This document shows positions 8,931-21,799 of a stretch of DNA of 64,000 bases, one piece after another. The first letter of the stretch is position 1; every line of letters starts with the position of its first letter. Both the position numbers and the translations under genes were made by a program. Below the pieces are notes generated by a model. That model had not been told where the DNA came from, made no database searches, and was given only the letters and a program-made list of their open reading frames with translations. The stretch covers positions 1,627,529-1,691,528 of the forward strand of contig NC_057020.1 of NCBI RefSeq assembly GCF_000002595.2. The letters are read 5' to 3'. The DNA is from Chlamydomonas reinhardtii (lineage: Eukaryota; Chlorophyta; Chlorophyceae; Chlamydomonadales; Chlamydomonadaceae).

Positions 8931-9560
8931 CAATATTGAAACCTTCGGCTTCCGATGCTCCGACAGGAAAGTTGTGGGCGCAGCAGGGGAGGGAGGGGGG
9001 TGTAGATACCAGCCCAAACTAAATCGAACCAATGCAAAAGAGCGAGGAGGAGAGCGTGGCCTATGCTTTGACAACGGAGTGGAAATCGTAGGAAACAAAG
9101 TCCCGGACCCCATACCCTGAGATCCCCGGGACCGTCCTCGAGGGGACGGCCGCCCCCCGCACGTAGAAATAACAAAACCTTGCTGTTTAGGGGTTTGAAC
9201 CCCCTCAATGTAATACTAAAGTGGTGACAATCAAATCCTCTGGACGAGCGCCTATACGATGTGACAGTTTGGGAGAAAGGTGACGGGAACAGGTAGTGAT
9301 GACATGGATACCGCTGACTGCGACGATTGTACAAGTAACGGATGTAGCCAGATTGCATTGGTTACAAGAGGGACTTGCTGACGCGAGTCACGAGCGACAT
9401 CTGCTCTGGACCTCAGGGACGGTAGCCAGGAACGGTCCGGGGGAACTTCGGATGAAAGCGAGGGGGGAGCGGAGCAGGTCGATAAATGATGCAGACGTGA
9501 CGTGGCGTGGGCGCAGCCCACTTCTCCCTTGAGAGGGAAAACCACTTTCTTGGCCGCCAT
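8820..9560 (-). repeat. Dispersed repeat, longer copy (inverted relative to 26.51-26.83 kb)
   Basis: The reverse complement of this segment shares several blocks with 26.51-26.83 kb: a block ending GCGCCCACGCCAC, a block with GTCACCTTTCTCCCA, and one with AGCACAGCAGGCAACA. They occur in the same order but with different spacing. This looks like two copies of one unclassified element, the second internally deleted. Confidence 0.5.
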
Positions 9561-9639
9561 TTCCCCGCCAGGCCACCACTGTCACGCAAGAATGCGTTGG
9601 GATGGCGTCTGGTACCAGTTGACATTGCCACCGCACCTA

Positions 9640-9910
9640 CTCCCTGCGGCTCTGCCTCGCGAGTGTGGCGTTGCGGTGTGTCTGTGTGGTGCTATCGCCT
9701 GGCCGGGCGCCCGGAGCGTGAGGAATGCGCGTCAGCAAACTTGCAGCCAGCCAGCAACTTGTCGATACAGTAACTCCGGCGTTCGAGCAGCCGCGCACTC
9801 CTGCCCTGCCGTTGCAAATCGTTTGTCATCTGCTGGGTTTTGGGAATCAGCTGCACCCTACGGGACTTCACCAACCTGCCTTAACACTGTCCCATCGCAC
9901 ACCTACTCCC
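9640..9910 (+). repeat. Dispersed repeat copy A (inverted partner at 19.78-20.05 kb)
   Basis: This stretch matches the reverse complement of about 19775-20050 at roughly 85-90% identity by eye, including long shared blocks around CTATCGCCTGGCCGGGCGCC and CCTTAACACTGTCCCATCGC. The partner lies just downstream of a leftward LINE fragment, so both may be LINE 3' tails. Confidence 0.7.
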
Positions 9911-10769
9911 TCATCGGTCCACCCCATTGCCACAGCCGCACACACGGGCATTGGCCCCCGCCCAACTGCATAGCACTCGGCAGTTCCCAACTTCCCTCCA
10001 GTGCCGTTATGAATGGCAACACAACAAGAAGGGACAGTCGTTGTGGTGCCTTACAGCTTATCCACGCCAGCGGACTGTCACTGTCCAGCCGACCGGGCTT
10101 CCCGGATGTATCGTACCTGCACCGGCATTACGTGTGCAGTAACCCTGCGTGGCAATCCTCCAAATCCTCTACCGGCCGCCAGCGAGATAGGATGCCAACT
10201 GCACACCACCACCAAGTCTTCAGGCGCAACCAAGCCAATCCGTACCAGGAGAGGTACCTCCCCTGATTCGTACGGCCAGTCAAACCATGTTTGTCAGGCC
10301 CATCCAGCACGGCGTTGTCAAGTCTGGCGCTACCCCATGCAGTCTGCGTGCCCATGAAGTAGATTAGGACAAAGCAAGGGCTCTGGCCGCACAGGCCTCG
10401 CGTCCTCCAGGAGCGTGCTGTGACCGAAACACAGACACAATCGAACAAATGCACCCCATCAATAGCAACTTGCTGTAACTGGCCCCGCAAAAAGCTGCGA
10501 GCTTGCTGTGCTGCTGCGCCATGTGTACCTGTAGACTGCAAGGCTTCACATGCGATCAAAATCGGCCCGAACCTGGGCACCCGACAACAGAACAAACACA
10601 GAACGGAACAGTTTACGGTCTCCGCCAAAGGTTACGTTACTCTTAATGAAATCAAGCGCAGCGCCTTTTCGAAAACATGACACACACCAAAGTTACGGGA
10701 CGGTGTGACCGGCACCATGCTGGCGCTCCTGGTGATACCAAACAACTGTGTGCGACTATGGGCTCTGAG
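9911..10769. other. Repeat-flanking and 3'-flanking region of the pseudokinase gene
   Basis: Open frames are short and uninformative. The complement of the volvocine TGTAA poly(A) signal (TTACA) occurs near 10047, about 720 bp past the stop of the leftward pseudokinase gene, so its 3' UTR may extend into this region. Confidence 0.35.
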
Positions 10770-13700
10770 TTAATGTGCAACAGCAACGACGTTGCTGCCG
10801 GCCGAAGCCGCTGCCGGCTGAGCCGCCAAAGAAGACTCGCCGCTAGCATCAGATCCTCCTCCTCCTCCGTCTCCACCTGCCACCGCCCCGCCCCGCCTCG
10901 TCTCGGCACCCAGCGTGCCGACCGTGATGCCCGCACCGGCGCAGCCGGCATTCGAGGACGCCGCCAACGCCAACGGCACCGCTGCGTGGGCGGCGCAGCC
11001 GGCAGCGGCGGCCACGATGGCAGTCGTGCTGTTGATGCTCCGGTCACTGCCGCCGCCACCCCCGCCCGGCGGCGTGGCGGCGGTGGAGTTGGAATCCGAG
11101 GCGCGCACGCTGCCGCCAGGACTGAAACCAGCCATGAGTCCCGCCGAGATGCCACTGCTAGTCCGGCCGCCGCCAACGCCGCCGCTGTGGGACTTGGTGC
11201 TGACGCTGGCTGGCGCGTAGACGCCGCCGCTGCCGCCGCCACCGGGGCCGACTGGCTGCCCGGCGGCCGCCTGCGCCCCCTGCGCCACCGGGCTTGACTG
11301 CGTGTCGCCGGCGGCGGCTGCGCCGCCGCCGCCGGTCGTGCGGCGGCCGCCAGTATGGCTACCGGCACCACCGCGGCGCATCATACGGAAGCTGCACGTC
11401 AGCGACGCTGCGGACGGCAGATTGCGGCGCGAGCCACCGCCGGCGCCACTGCCGGAGCGCATGATGCCGCCGGACGGTGTGCCGGCCGTCGGCGGCGATG
11501 ACAGCACCGTACTCTGTTCCGTCTCCGCCTGGTCCGTGAAACGGTCCGTGTCAGTGAAGCGGTCGCTCTCGTCGTCGATGAACGCACCGCTGCCACCGCC
11601 GCGGCGGCCGCCACCGGCCCCGCTGCCGCCGGCGGCGGTGCGCGGCGCCGTTAGGGCTGTGAGCAGGCCCGGCGGCAGCGCCGACTGCAGCGGGGGCGGC
11701 GGCAGTGGGCCGCCGCTGCCGCCAATGCTAGCGCTGCCACCGTGCTCGGAGCGGGCGCTGACGCCGGCTCCAAAGGCCAGCTCCAGGGGGGGTCGGGCCA
11801 GTGCGTACTCATCGCCGGAGAAGTCTCGACTGCTGAGCGCAAGCGACAGAGTGAAGCTGAGACGGCTGTCGCCTGCGAGCAATGAAGAGAAGGTTTTATA
11901 TACAGAGTATGACAAGCATGCATTGCGTAGGGATGCAGCGACGGTGTGAGGGCCCCAGCGCCATCCCTGCGCGGGCTATGCGGGCGGATGTTTGAGGCTC
12001 CTTCGTCACGCCCCCTGGTGCGACGGTACACCAATCACGCGCGTGCTTGCTCGCACATTCCTCACATGCACGGTGTCGACCCTTTCCATGCCTTGTTGAA
12101 ATGTACCGGATGCAGCGTGCGCCCAATGAGTATGTGTGGGTGGAGTGCGACAAGTGCAGGCGGTCCGCGCCAAGCATGTGCGGCACACAGCCCCGGACGC
12201 ACCTGTGAAGTCGCCCACACTGCTGCTGCGCCCCAGGCCCAGCCCGAAGCCGAACCCGAAGCCGCTGCTGGGCGACTCGTAGGGCTGCGACTGCCCCAGC
12301 AGCTGGCAACGCAGGCTCCGAAGCTCCGCCAGGACGGACTGCATCCGAAGAACGGGACGTCGCGCGTGCATGAGGTGTTAGCAACGTTGGGGCAGGGAGA
12401 GCGCGACAAAGCAGAGGCACACCAGTCAGGCAGAAAAGGCATGGCTGGTTGGGCCTGGAGCCTGCGCGTTGCAAGTGCAGCCCAGTACTACACAGCCGTG
12501 CGACCTGCCCCCCGGTCTGGGGTCTCACCCGCATGGCGGGTCGTTGCATGGGCGCGGTGCTCCAGCAACGGCGGGCCAGGGCGATGTAGGCGAGCGGCAG
12601 CTCGGGGCTGAAGGGCAGCTGCTCGTCCAGCGACCCCATCTCCTTGGCGCGAACCACCTGGTCGCCAAGGGCCAAGGGAGTGTTGCATGATTGGTCATGG
12701 TTGCAGTGGCGGGTCGGGTTGGAGAAATTCACGTTCGGCAGTTCTTCTACAGGCAGCCGGGCAGGTGACAGGTTATGAGAGGCGGTGGGCGATGTTGTCC
12801 GGGGGCATGGTTAGTTTGCATCGTCAGACGCTCGTGGTTGGCAAACTTCATTGCAGGCGAATAGCACAGGCAGCCGGGCTGATAAGAGGTTGTGGGTGAC
12901 CGTGGGCGGGTGTCGTGTGGCTAAGTAGAAGGTTTACGTGGGTGGTCGGTGGTGTGGATGCCTGGCCGCGATGGCAGTCACTCGCTCACCTCCTGTGTGG
13001 TCAGGTGGTCGAAGGGCACCTGCCCTGTCACCAGGTGCCACATCAGCAGTCCCACGGAGTAGACTGCGAGCAGGCGAGCGCAGGCGAGCGCGCGGGCGAC
13101 AGTGGCAGGTAAAGAGTGAAGTGGGCTGAGCAAGCAACGTGGAGGCAAGGCGACGAAGTGGCCGTGCCCCGTGAGGCATCAGTTGAGTTGCAATTCACAA
13201 CTCCAAGTAGCCACAAGCTGCACCGCACAGAACCCCCCTTACTCCCCCGCGCCAGGCCCCCGCCACCCACCATCGCAGGACGGCGAGACGCCGTACATGC
13301 TGGACGCGGCGCCGCTGGCGTCGTGCCCCATCAGCAGCGCCGCCGCCAGCCGGAAGCGCCGGTTGCCGCCCATGTTGCTGTTCAGCCCCGCGCCGTACGT
13401 GTAGCTGCCATCGCCCGGCCCCGGGCCCGACAGGAAGCCGCTGAACTGCACGTTACCGCCCTTGTCGCGCTCCCGGCCGCGGTGCCCGCTGCCGCCCATG
13501 CGGTGGCTACGCATCGTGCCCATGCTGCGGTCCAGAGGGCCCAGCAAGTCCAGGCCGGTGGCGCCGGCGCCGGCGCCGGCCGCGCCGGCGATGCCGCTGC
13601 CGCTGCGCCGCGGCATGAACGGCAGGATGGGCCAGCCCAGCGCGCCCGTGTTGAGCAGCTCGGGCGCGCACCACAGCAGGTGGTCCCGCGGCAGGCCCAC

Positions 13701-16700
13701 CGGCCGCGCGCGGCCCCACGTCAGCATCTGCAGCACCGCCGGCCCCAGCGCCGGCAGCGTCAGCATCGCGACCAGGCGCCGCGGCTTGGCGGGCCGTTGG
13801 CGGCCGGTGCCAGTGTCGGCCGCTGTCACAGCGCCGGCCGCGACGGCGGCGGCGGCACCTGCGCTGCCAAGGGTGTCGTCGCCTTCTGTGGGCGTCTCGT
13901 GCGGCGTGGTCACGGTGGTACGGCCAAGGCCGGTGGTGCCGTGGGATTGCGGCAGCGACAGCGCTTGTGACGGCCCTGACGTCCCGGGCTGCGAGATGGT
14001 GTCGGGGCCCGAGTGCGGTAGGCCCGACGACGCGTGCGGCGAGGAGCCAAGCGGCGTGGATGCGGACTGCGCTATGGAAGGCAGGCCGGACTGCTGCGTA
14101 TCCCGTGGCGACGGCGCCACCGACGGCTGCGGCGGCGGCCGCGCCAGCGACGCCGTCGTTACTGACGACGCGCTCTGGCCCGGCGGCGGCTGCGGCACGA
14201 TGGGCCGCAGCTGCAGTGACTGTGTGGAGGACTTGTCGTCAGCATCCGCATCCATATCTAACTCGCCGCGGCCAGTGGAACCCCCGGCCTCTGCCTTGCG
14301 CTCGCCCCCAACGCTGGCGATGCCCCGCTCAGCAGCGGAGCCACCACCGCCGCCGCCGCCGGCGTCAGGTGACGCGACCGCGGAGCGGCGGCGACAGGCG
14401 CCGCTGGCTCGGCCTGCGCCAACACTGCCAGACGGCGGCGTGGGCGACGCCTGTCCCTGCTTCGCCCCAGGGGCCTCGGAGGAGCTCAGCACGCCTGTGC
14501 CGGTTTGCGTGCGCGCCGACGACGCCGACGCCGCGGCTGCCGCTGCCGAGTCGAGCATGATGGACGGCAGCGCCGCCGTCACCATGACCGTCTCACTAGC
14601 GCTTGCGTTGGACTTGACGGCCGCCGAGCCCAGCAGCAGCGTCGTCAGCGCCGACCCCGTGCCGCTGGGGCCGCTCGCTGACATGGCCGTCCGTCCGCTC
14701 CCGCCCATGCTACCACCCATGCCGCTGCCGCCTGCGGCGGCGCTGGAGCCTACAGCCCCGTCGGCGGCGCCAGCGCCGTCCGCAGCGGCGCCGCCGCGGT
14801 GGTTGGCCCTCGGGACGCCGCCCAGCGCCGCCACCACCTGCGCTAGCGTCTGGCGGGACTTGGGGTCCGTGGAACCGGAATCTAGAAACGCCGCCATCGC
14901 GGGATCCGCCAGTGACTCCATCATGGCCGGCCGGTGCAGACTGGCCGCCGGCTTTGCGGCGCCGTTGCTGCCCACGGAGCCGCGGCCGCCGCTGCTGGCG
15001 GGGCCGCTGCCCTGTGCCACCTGCGTTAATTGCAGTGTCGGCGAAAGGGGACCGCCGGCACCAGCAGGAATTGCAGCAGCAGCGCTCAAGGCCGGCTTGC
15101 TGGCGGTGGCGTGGGCCGTGGGCGTGGCCACGCTTTCAGCGGTGCTGGCCTGGCGTGGGATCGCACCGGCGCCGCTGTCGTCGGCGGCAACAGCACCCGC
15201 CAGCGCTTCTGCCGACCCCGGAGGTCGGGCTTGTGCTGGGTCCGTTGTCGCAGCGCCAGACACCGCTGCTGCCATCCCAACCACTGCTTGCGCTGGTGCC
15301 GGCCCTGCCCCGGCCGCTTCACCTCCACGCTGCTGCAGCTGCTTCGTGTCCGCGCCCGCCCGCTGCACCACCGCATGCCCCGCCGCAGCATCCTGCGGCT
15401 GCTCCTGCGCCTGCCCTTCCGGTGTGGACGCCAATTGCGGCTGCGCTGGCGCCTGCTCGCGGCCGTGGCGGTTGCCGCGGCCGCGTGAGCGCTGGGGGCG
15501 CTTCAGCAGCGCCTGGATGTCGGGCGGCGGCGGCGTCACCTGCAGCTGCACCGTCTTGGGGCTGACGGCGCCGTGCGTCAGGCCGCGGCGGTGCAGGGCC
15601 CCCAGCACCTCGGCCAGGCAAATTAGCACGTCCATAGCCTCCGTCACAGGCAGCAGCGGCTGCAGCGGCGGAGGCGGAGGCAGCGGCAGCGCGGCACGAC
15701 CATACGGCCGCGCGCCCGATCCGCCGGCGGCAGCGCCGCCGCCACCTGTGGCAGTGCCGCTGCCGGTGTCGGCCGCGGGCGCAAGCAGCCGACGGGAGAC
15801 GGCTGGCGGGAGCACGGCGCGACCGGATGGCGCCAGCGGCCCAGCCGCCACGCCCGCTGGCACTGGCCTCGCCGGCCCTGCGGGCCCCAGTGCGCGCACA
15901 CCTGCTGCGGCATTTTTTGCTCCCGAGCCCGCTGGCCCAACCGCTACAGGCCCGGAACCATCCGAGTCATGACCGAGGCCTTGCCCGCCGGAAAAGCAGC
16001 CGAAGCAGCCGAATGCCGCCGCACCGCTCTGCTGGGAGCCCTGCCCCGGTCCCGGAGGACACACGCCAGGGCCCCGGCCCGGCGTTAAACCGCCAGACCC
16101 TGCCGACGTGGAAGCGCCCACCCCCCGCGTAATGCCGTGGCCCGCAGCCTCGCTTTGCGGCTGAGTGCCCTCGGCCACTGGCTGAGGTCGCGTGTCGGCA
16201 GCGCCGCTGGCGGCGCTCGGCACAGCGCCGGCTGCCAGGCCTAGGTCCGGAACACTGGCAGCGCTGTCGCTGCTGCCTAGCAGTCCGGCGCCGGCGCGTT
16301 GTGCCGCCACGGCGGCGCCGGCGGCGGCCTCCGGCGCAATGCACGCGATGCCGCCAGCAACGGTGGGCAGGCGCGACGCGGTGGGCGCTCCAGACCCGTC
16401 CTTCAGGCTGCTGCCGTCGCCGCCACCGACTGACCGCGGCTGCGGCGCTGCTTTCCCAACGGACTGCGGCGGCGACTCCGCCCGAGCCGCGTGGGAGGCG
16501 GTGGAGGACAGGCCGCGCTGGGCAAGCAGCGCTGGGGGAGGAGGTGGCGGCCCTGTCAGCCCGACTGCCGGTTCCAGTCCGTGCAGGGCCATGGCAGCTG
16601 TGGCCTTGGGTGGAAGCGGTAGCGGCAGCGGCAGCCGGGGCGGGCACAGCAGCCGGGTGACGCTGCGAGGTGGGCAGGGGCGTCGGCGGTGGAGGCCTCG

Positions 16701-18077
16701 CAGCGGCAGGCGCGTGCGCTTGTGCATGGGTTGCGGTGCCGGAGGCGTGGGATGCGGCTGCGGTCGCCGCCCTGCTGGAACCAGCTGCAGCTGCAGAAGT
16801 CGTTTGGGGCGGCTGCACATGCTGTTGCTGCTGCTGCTGCTGCTGCCGCGGCTGTGGCCCCTGCGCCTGAACCTGAATGTGCGCTTGCCCCTGCGCCGCC
16901 CCCTGCCCCTGCCCGTGCGATGGCGCCTGCGCCAAGGCCTGTCCCGCCGCCGCCGGAGCCTCCTCCTCCACGCGACATGCAGGCCAGCGCTCCTGCAGCC
17001 ACTGCGACAGCGGCACCAGGCCCGGCACGCGCGGCGTGGCCACATGCACCTCAGCCAGGATGCGCTGGGTCACGTGGTCGTCGCCGGGGCTGGTGATGTG
17101 CGCGCGGCACGTGACTTTTGCGCAGGCCAGCACTGGCAGAACCTGTGGGATGTAGAGAAGGGCAGGTAAGCGGCGCAAAAAATACAAGAAATTGCCGTTG
17201 CGGCTGTGCAGGAAAAAGCGTGGTATTGTCGCGGGTGAGTACTGGGTGGGTACCGGTAAATTTGATTCGTGGCCCCGTGGCACGACAGGCCCTTCGGTTC
17301 CGTTTTCCACCATCGCCGCCACAGCGCAGAGGCCCAGGTGCCGCACGACCCCCCACAGCCCGCACACCGACCCACCTGCGGGCTGGGCTCCGCAATCAGC
17401 TGCACCAGCGCCGTCTCCACCTCCGTCGCAATTGCGATCATGTCGGGCTGCGTGACCATGTTTGCCTGCACCGGCGGCGGCGCGTCCAGCGCCGCTGCGA
17501 CGGTCGGGTGTGGCGAGTTGGGTCCGGGCAGCGGCGCTATGGGGTTGGGCCGCTTTACGAAGGTGAGGACGTGCAGGTGTACCGGGATGCTACACCAGGT
17601 GGCGACGTAGGTGCGCGAGCTGGGGTTGCCGTTGCAGGTGGCGACGGGGTGGGGCTCCTGCGCGCGGGGAAATGAAACGCCGGTGGAAATGAAACGCCAG
17701 TGTTGAGGAACAAAGCGCGGCGCAGCCAGCCCGGTGACGGCATGACGACGCTAGGGGTGCGAGAGGTCATATCGTTGAGATTCGTACAGCAAACCAAGCC
17801 AAGCGCCGAGCCTTGAGTTAGAACTTACCTGCAGTTCAACCTCAATGGGATTATATCGCAGGCTGCCCGTGGAAGCGTGCGCAGCATTCGCAGCGTTTGC
17901 AAAGTTTGCAGCTGTTGCACCAATAGCTGCGCCCACGTCGCGTGCTCCGCTGCGAGCTGCTTGCGCAGGTCCATGGGCTTGGGACGCCCTCGACGGCCCG
18001 GCAGCACTTCCGGCATCCGTGCCAAGAACACGGCCGAACCAGCGTCTCAACCATCCGCCGCCCTCCTCGCCATGCAT
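10770..18077 (-). CDS. Large protein-kinase-fold protein, probable pseudokinase with low-complexity insertions
   Basis: Coding exons on the minus strand are 17829-18077 (start ATG), 17376-17657, 13271-17142 (probably split by one more intron near 16.5-16.9 kb, where the frame changes), 12990-13063, 12529-12657, 12203-12338 and 10770-11872. Kinase landmarks appear in order: a beta-2/3-like TYVATWCSIPVHLHVL, helix and catalytic-loop region LHRRGLTHGAVSPKTVQL, activation-segment end LLWCAPELL, DVYSVGLLMWHLVTGQVPF, and RRCWSTAPMQRPAM. The general fold is tyrosine-kinase-like. The VAxK lysine is not visible, HRD reads HGA, and no DFG is present before the APE, so catalysis is unlikely. More than 600 Ala/Gly/Ser/Pro-rich residues sit inside the domain, mostly between the catalytic loop and the APE, and a Gly/Ser-rich tail of about 360 residues follows. 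The N-terminal exons are less certain than the C-lobe. Confidence 0.75.
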
Positions 18078-19700
18078 GCCTCCGCGTGAGAGACTGCGAA
18101 GCCTTTTCCGCTGGCGCCTTCCTCACCTAGTGGATTCCTGCACCGACCGCATTTCTATCCGTTGAAAGGTCTTCATTATGGGTGCGTGCACTACACTTGA
18201 AATGATGAAACTCGCCGCGAGCCATATTTTACATGAAGTTTGCTGTGGGCAGATATTTTAGGCTGTGTGCAGTGTATACAGAAAGACCTTTGCATGTCTT
18301 GTTTATACTGATATGAGCATGAAATGGAGCAACAACAAAGGCCCCCCGTCTCGGTCAGCCTCAAGTCTCCTGTTTGCCACTATAGGGCAGAAAGGTGCGT
18401 TCACTGGGCTCAATGTATACTACCAGCCTCAGCAGCATGGTCCTACGCCGCACGTCCTTGCACGCTCGTGCAGTGAGGGTTTAAGAGGTTTTCGCCGAAC
18501 ACGGCATGGGAACATGTACAAAACCCGCCACCCATCGACCACACCTGCCTACGCACTGGCTGTGCGGCCTGCCGATAAGTCCAACACCGACATGTCAAAC
18601 CACCGTCCATCCACATGCTCAGGCCTGTAAAACCGAGGCGGCCTCGGCTAGCTCCTCTCAGAGTCTCTCGAAGTTCAAACACAAGTAGCACGTATTCACG
18701 AGTAGCGATGACGAGAAGCGCGCCTCTGGGAGCCTCTGGGGGCCGTCCGAGCAGCTTCGCCAGCAGCGGCGGGGGCCTCAACTGCAACTGCCGTTGCCGC
18801 CGCTGCCACTGGGCGCCGGTGCTGGGCGCCGGTGCATGGCGCTGCTTGCAAGGTCCACCCCCGAAGTAAGCGAGTCGATGGCAGGCTGGTCCGTCCTTGG
18901 GGGGCTAAGGATGCACCACAATGCAACGCATACCAAGTCAGGAACACGCGGTAAGGTGCTTGTGCAACACATGTGAGGGGTCACCAGCACCGCGCACACT
19001 GTGAGTCACGTACCACGCACGTGTTGTGTAGGCGTTTGTGCGTGGCTGGATGCAGGAGAGGAGGCGGAGGCAACCCCAGTTGACATGCCGTCCAGTCCAG
19101 GGGAGGGTCCATCCAGTCTGGAGTCTGTCGACAAAGCGGCGGATAGCCCCCGTACACCCCGCTGCCTGCCCCCAAGTGGTCACAAACGCATAGGACGAAG
19201 GCGGCCCTGTCGCTGAATGGTGGCCGTTACGTGCGGGTGGGGCGCGGTGCCTGGACGAGAGGGGGGGGGGTCCCGAGGGCCCCGCTACCTCTTGAGACCA
19301 AGAGAAGATGAAAAGGCCGCCGGGTGCAGGGGTGCCTGGCCGGGTGCCTGTAGAGTGGTGAAAGCGGGGGCGGTGGTGCGGAAGATTGCGGACGAGCGGG
19401 TGAACCGCACGCCCAGCAACACGTAATCCTTCGCATGTACGCATGCATTCCTCTCCTGCGCACAGTTTGGGTGAGGGTTCTCTGGGGTAAAAGTAGTAAT
19501 GGGTTCCGCGCATCCCCGCGCATCCGCGGTCCATGACCAGGGGAAGGGGAACCCCCGCCCATGACGGCCCTGTCTGATGCGGGGCCGGGCGCCTGCTCAG
19601 TCTTTTCCCAGTCCGCCAGCCACAGCCGGATGAGTGCCAATGTAAGTGATAGAGCTAGAAACATGAAGCCAGTCCTGTTGTATGTACTGGGGTTTCATTC
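18078..19700. other. Intergenic region, no recognised gene
   Basis: Upstream region of the leftward pseudokinase gene. It is less GC-rich just after 18.15 kb. Open frames are short and show no family motif. Confidence 0.4.
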
Positions 19701-19774
19701 TCGTCACGCTCACGCCCTAAACGCTCTCACCCTCGTCCCTCGCACACAGCCCTCTATGGCGCTGGTGGCTGGCC

Positions 19775-20050
19775 GATGGATGTGCGATGGGACAGTGTTA
19801 AGGCAGCTTGGTGAATTCCCGTGGGGTGCAGCTGATTCCCAGACCCCAGCAGATGGCAAACAAATTGCAACGGCAGTGCATGAGCGCCCTGCTGGTCGAA
19901 CACCGGAGTTACAGTACCGACAAGTTGCTGGCTGGCTGGAAGTTTGCTGACGCGCATTCCTCACGCTCCGGGCGCCCGGCCAGGCGATAGCAGCAGACAC
20001 ACGCACCGCAACGCCACACTCGCAAAGCAGAGTCGCAGCGCACCTGCAGG
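19775..20050 (-). repeat. Dispersed repeat copy B (inverted partner of 9640-9910)
   Basis: It is read on the minus strand to match copy A. It lies downstream of the leftward LINE fragment ending near 20.3 kb, which suggests it is that LINE family's 3' untranslated region. Confidence 0.7.
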
Positions 20051-20298
20051 AAGGTGGCTGACCAATGGAGGCATACGAATGCGGATGTTACAGAGGGGAC
20101 AGTCCCAGCACCCGAAGACGCCGAGCCATCACATGCTATCAGGGCCCAACTTGACTCCACCAACCCCGACTTTGCTGCAAACCCTCCCGCGGGCAAAGTC
20201 CGTGTGACTCCGCGCACAGTGAGTCCTAGCCAAGCCTCAACCCGCCAGAGCCCCACCGCTGTGCCTCAACGCCACAAGCCTAGGCACAGGAGGCACGT

Positions 20299-21788
20299 CT
20301 AGGCCGCAAGACACACGCAGAGCGCACGCACTAACCAAGGTGCAAGCGTCCAGGGACTAGAACGGTCGCCCACACGTGCATCCTGCCCACACGCAAAGCC
20401 ACCAACCACGCACAACCTCTCACGGCGAGGGAGGCGGGGAATCAGCGTCATACGGCAAGCGCAAAACCATGCCGTCACCAACAGCCCGAGATAGCAGCGA
20501 GACACACCACATCCCACACAGGTGGCGCAAGCCCCGCAGGCGGGCGCACTAACCACAACCCCTCACGAGAGAAGGCACTTAGAGCCTCCTCCGGCAGGAA
20601 ACCCATAGCCATCCCCATACATTCCCGCAGCGACAGTGCAACAGTGCAGTCCCAAAACCAGTGACGCCGGTCCCCATCCTGCATGTCAATCCCACACGCC
20701 CAACACGAGTCAACAGCAACGCCTCGCGCCCGCTCGTTAGCATGTCGTGGAAACGCCCAGCAAGCGTTGGCCGCCACACGCCACAGTGCTTCCTTACGAT
20801 GATTCTCCCATTTCAGCGACTACAAGCGGGCCAAGGTGCACACAAAGGCCCCCGCCGCCAGGGCAGCCCCCACCCCCGACACACCCGCATCGCACACATA
20901 TTGCAAATGCTTAGCCTTCAGGGCGGCTAACTGTGGAGCCATTGGCAGCACGGTCCCCGCCTTCACCGTGCAGGCAGTGAGCATGATGGGCGGCCCCCCG
21001 CACTGCAGCCATCCAAGCCCCCGCACCACCTGTTGCACCGACTCCGCCGTAGCACTCATGACGTCGGCCACCGGGAGCGGCAGCGCGGCGGCAGGCCCCC
21101 GAGCCAGCTGGGCCGCACGCGCGGCGGCAGCCCAGCCAGCGGGAAGAAGGGCCACCGCCGCCGCAAACCGGGCGGCCGCCGCTTGAGGCGACGCCGGCCC
21201 CGGCAGGGGCGACGGCAGGCGCGCCCGCGTGCTCCAGTGCAGCACCCGCCGCCACACAGCAGTCACATACATTTCCACACACGCTTCACCAAACCGGGAG
21301 CCCTCCGCCCAAGGGCGTGTCAAGGCCTGCCGCAGGTCGTTCAGGCCGTCATGCGCTGCAACCAGCTGGCCCACACACGCCAGTCCCGGCAGAGCGAACA
21401 AATCCGCGAAAGCCACGTCCCACGTGCGGCCGTCCTCACACAGCGCCGGGTTAGCCCACAACGGCACATGACTCACCCACGCGCCCGGCTCGGGCGGCGC
21501 CACAAGAGTCACCGCGGGCAGGTCAGTCATGGCTTTCAGCAGGCGCGCAAACGGCTTGCCCGCCGGGGCGAGCGGCTTATTTAGCACACGGTCCGCGGCC
21601 CCCCGCACCAACAAACGCAGGGGCGTTGCCGCCGGGTGCACCTGGCGCAGCCATGCCGCCGCGACCCGGGTCCACGGGGGCACGTACGGCAGCAGACCAC
21701 ACACACCCAACACACACCGTACCGCGAGACCGGCTTGCCGCGCTTTCACATGCGGCACCAGTGGTAACCAGAGGCATATGGAGGCCAA
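20299..21788 (-). mobile_element. LINE fragment: post-reverse-transcriptase C-terminal region with zinc knuckle
   Basis: A 322-residue minus-strand frame (20820-21788) holds VLGVCGLLPYVPPWTRVAAAWLR, WVSHVPLWANPALCEDG and VTAVWRRVLHWSTRARL. This is the pattern of the region after the reverse transcriptase in L1-like algal LINEs. It continues, after at least one frame break, into 20475-20777, where CWACGIDMQDGDRRHWFWDC gives the C-x2-C...H-x4-C knuckle usual near the C terminus of such proteins. No reverse transcriptase or endonuclease is present, so this is a 5'-truncated dead copy. The repeat at 19775-20050 may be its 3' end. Confidence 0.7.
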
Positions 21789-21799
21789 TTACTAGCCAA

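Noticed and set aside
13462-15972. Long plus-strand open frame of 836 codons
   Set aside because: It is the antisense shadow of the pseudokinase gene. The minus strand carries kinase motifs and proper splice junctions; the plus frame has none.
18938-19534. Minus-strand frame of 198 codons upstream of the LINE fragment
   Set aside because: No domain, no splice support and no repeat or conservation pattern; likely a chance frame in GC-rich DNA.
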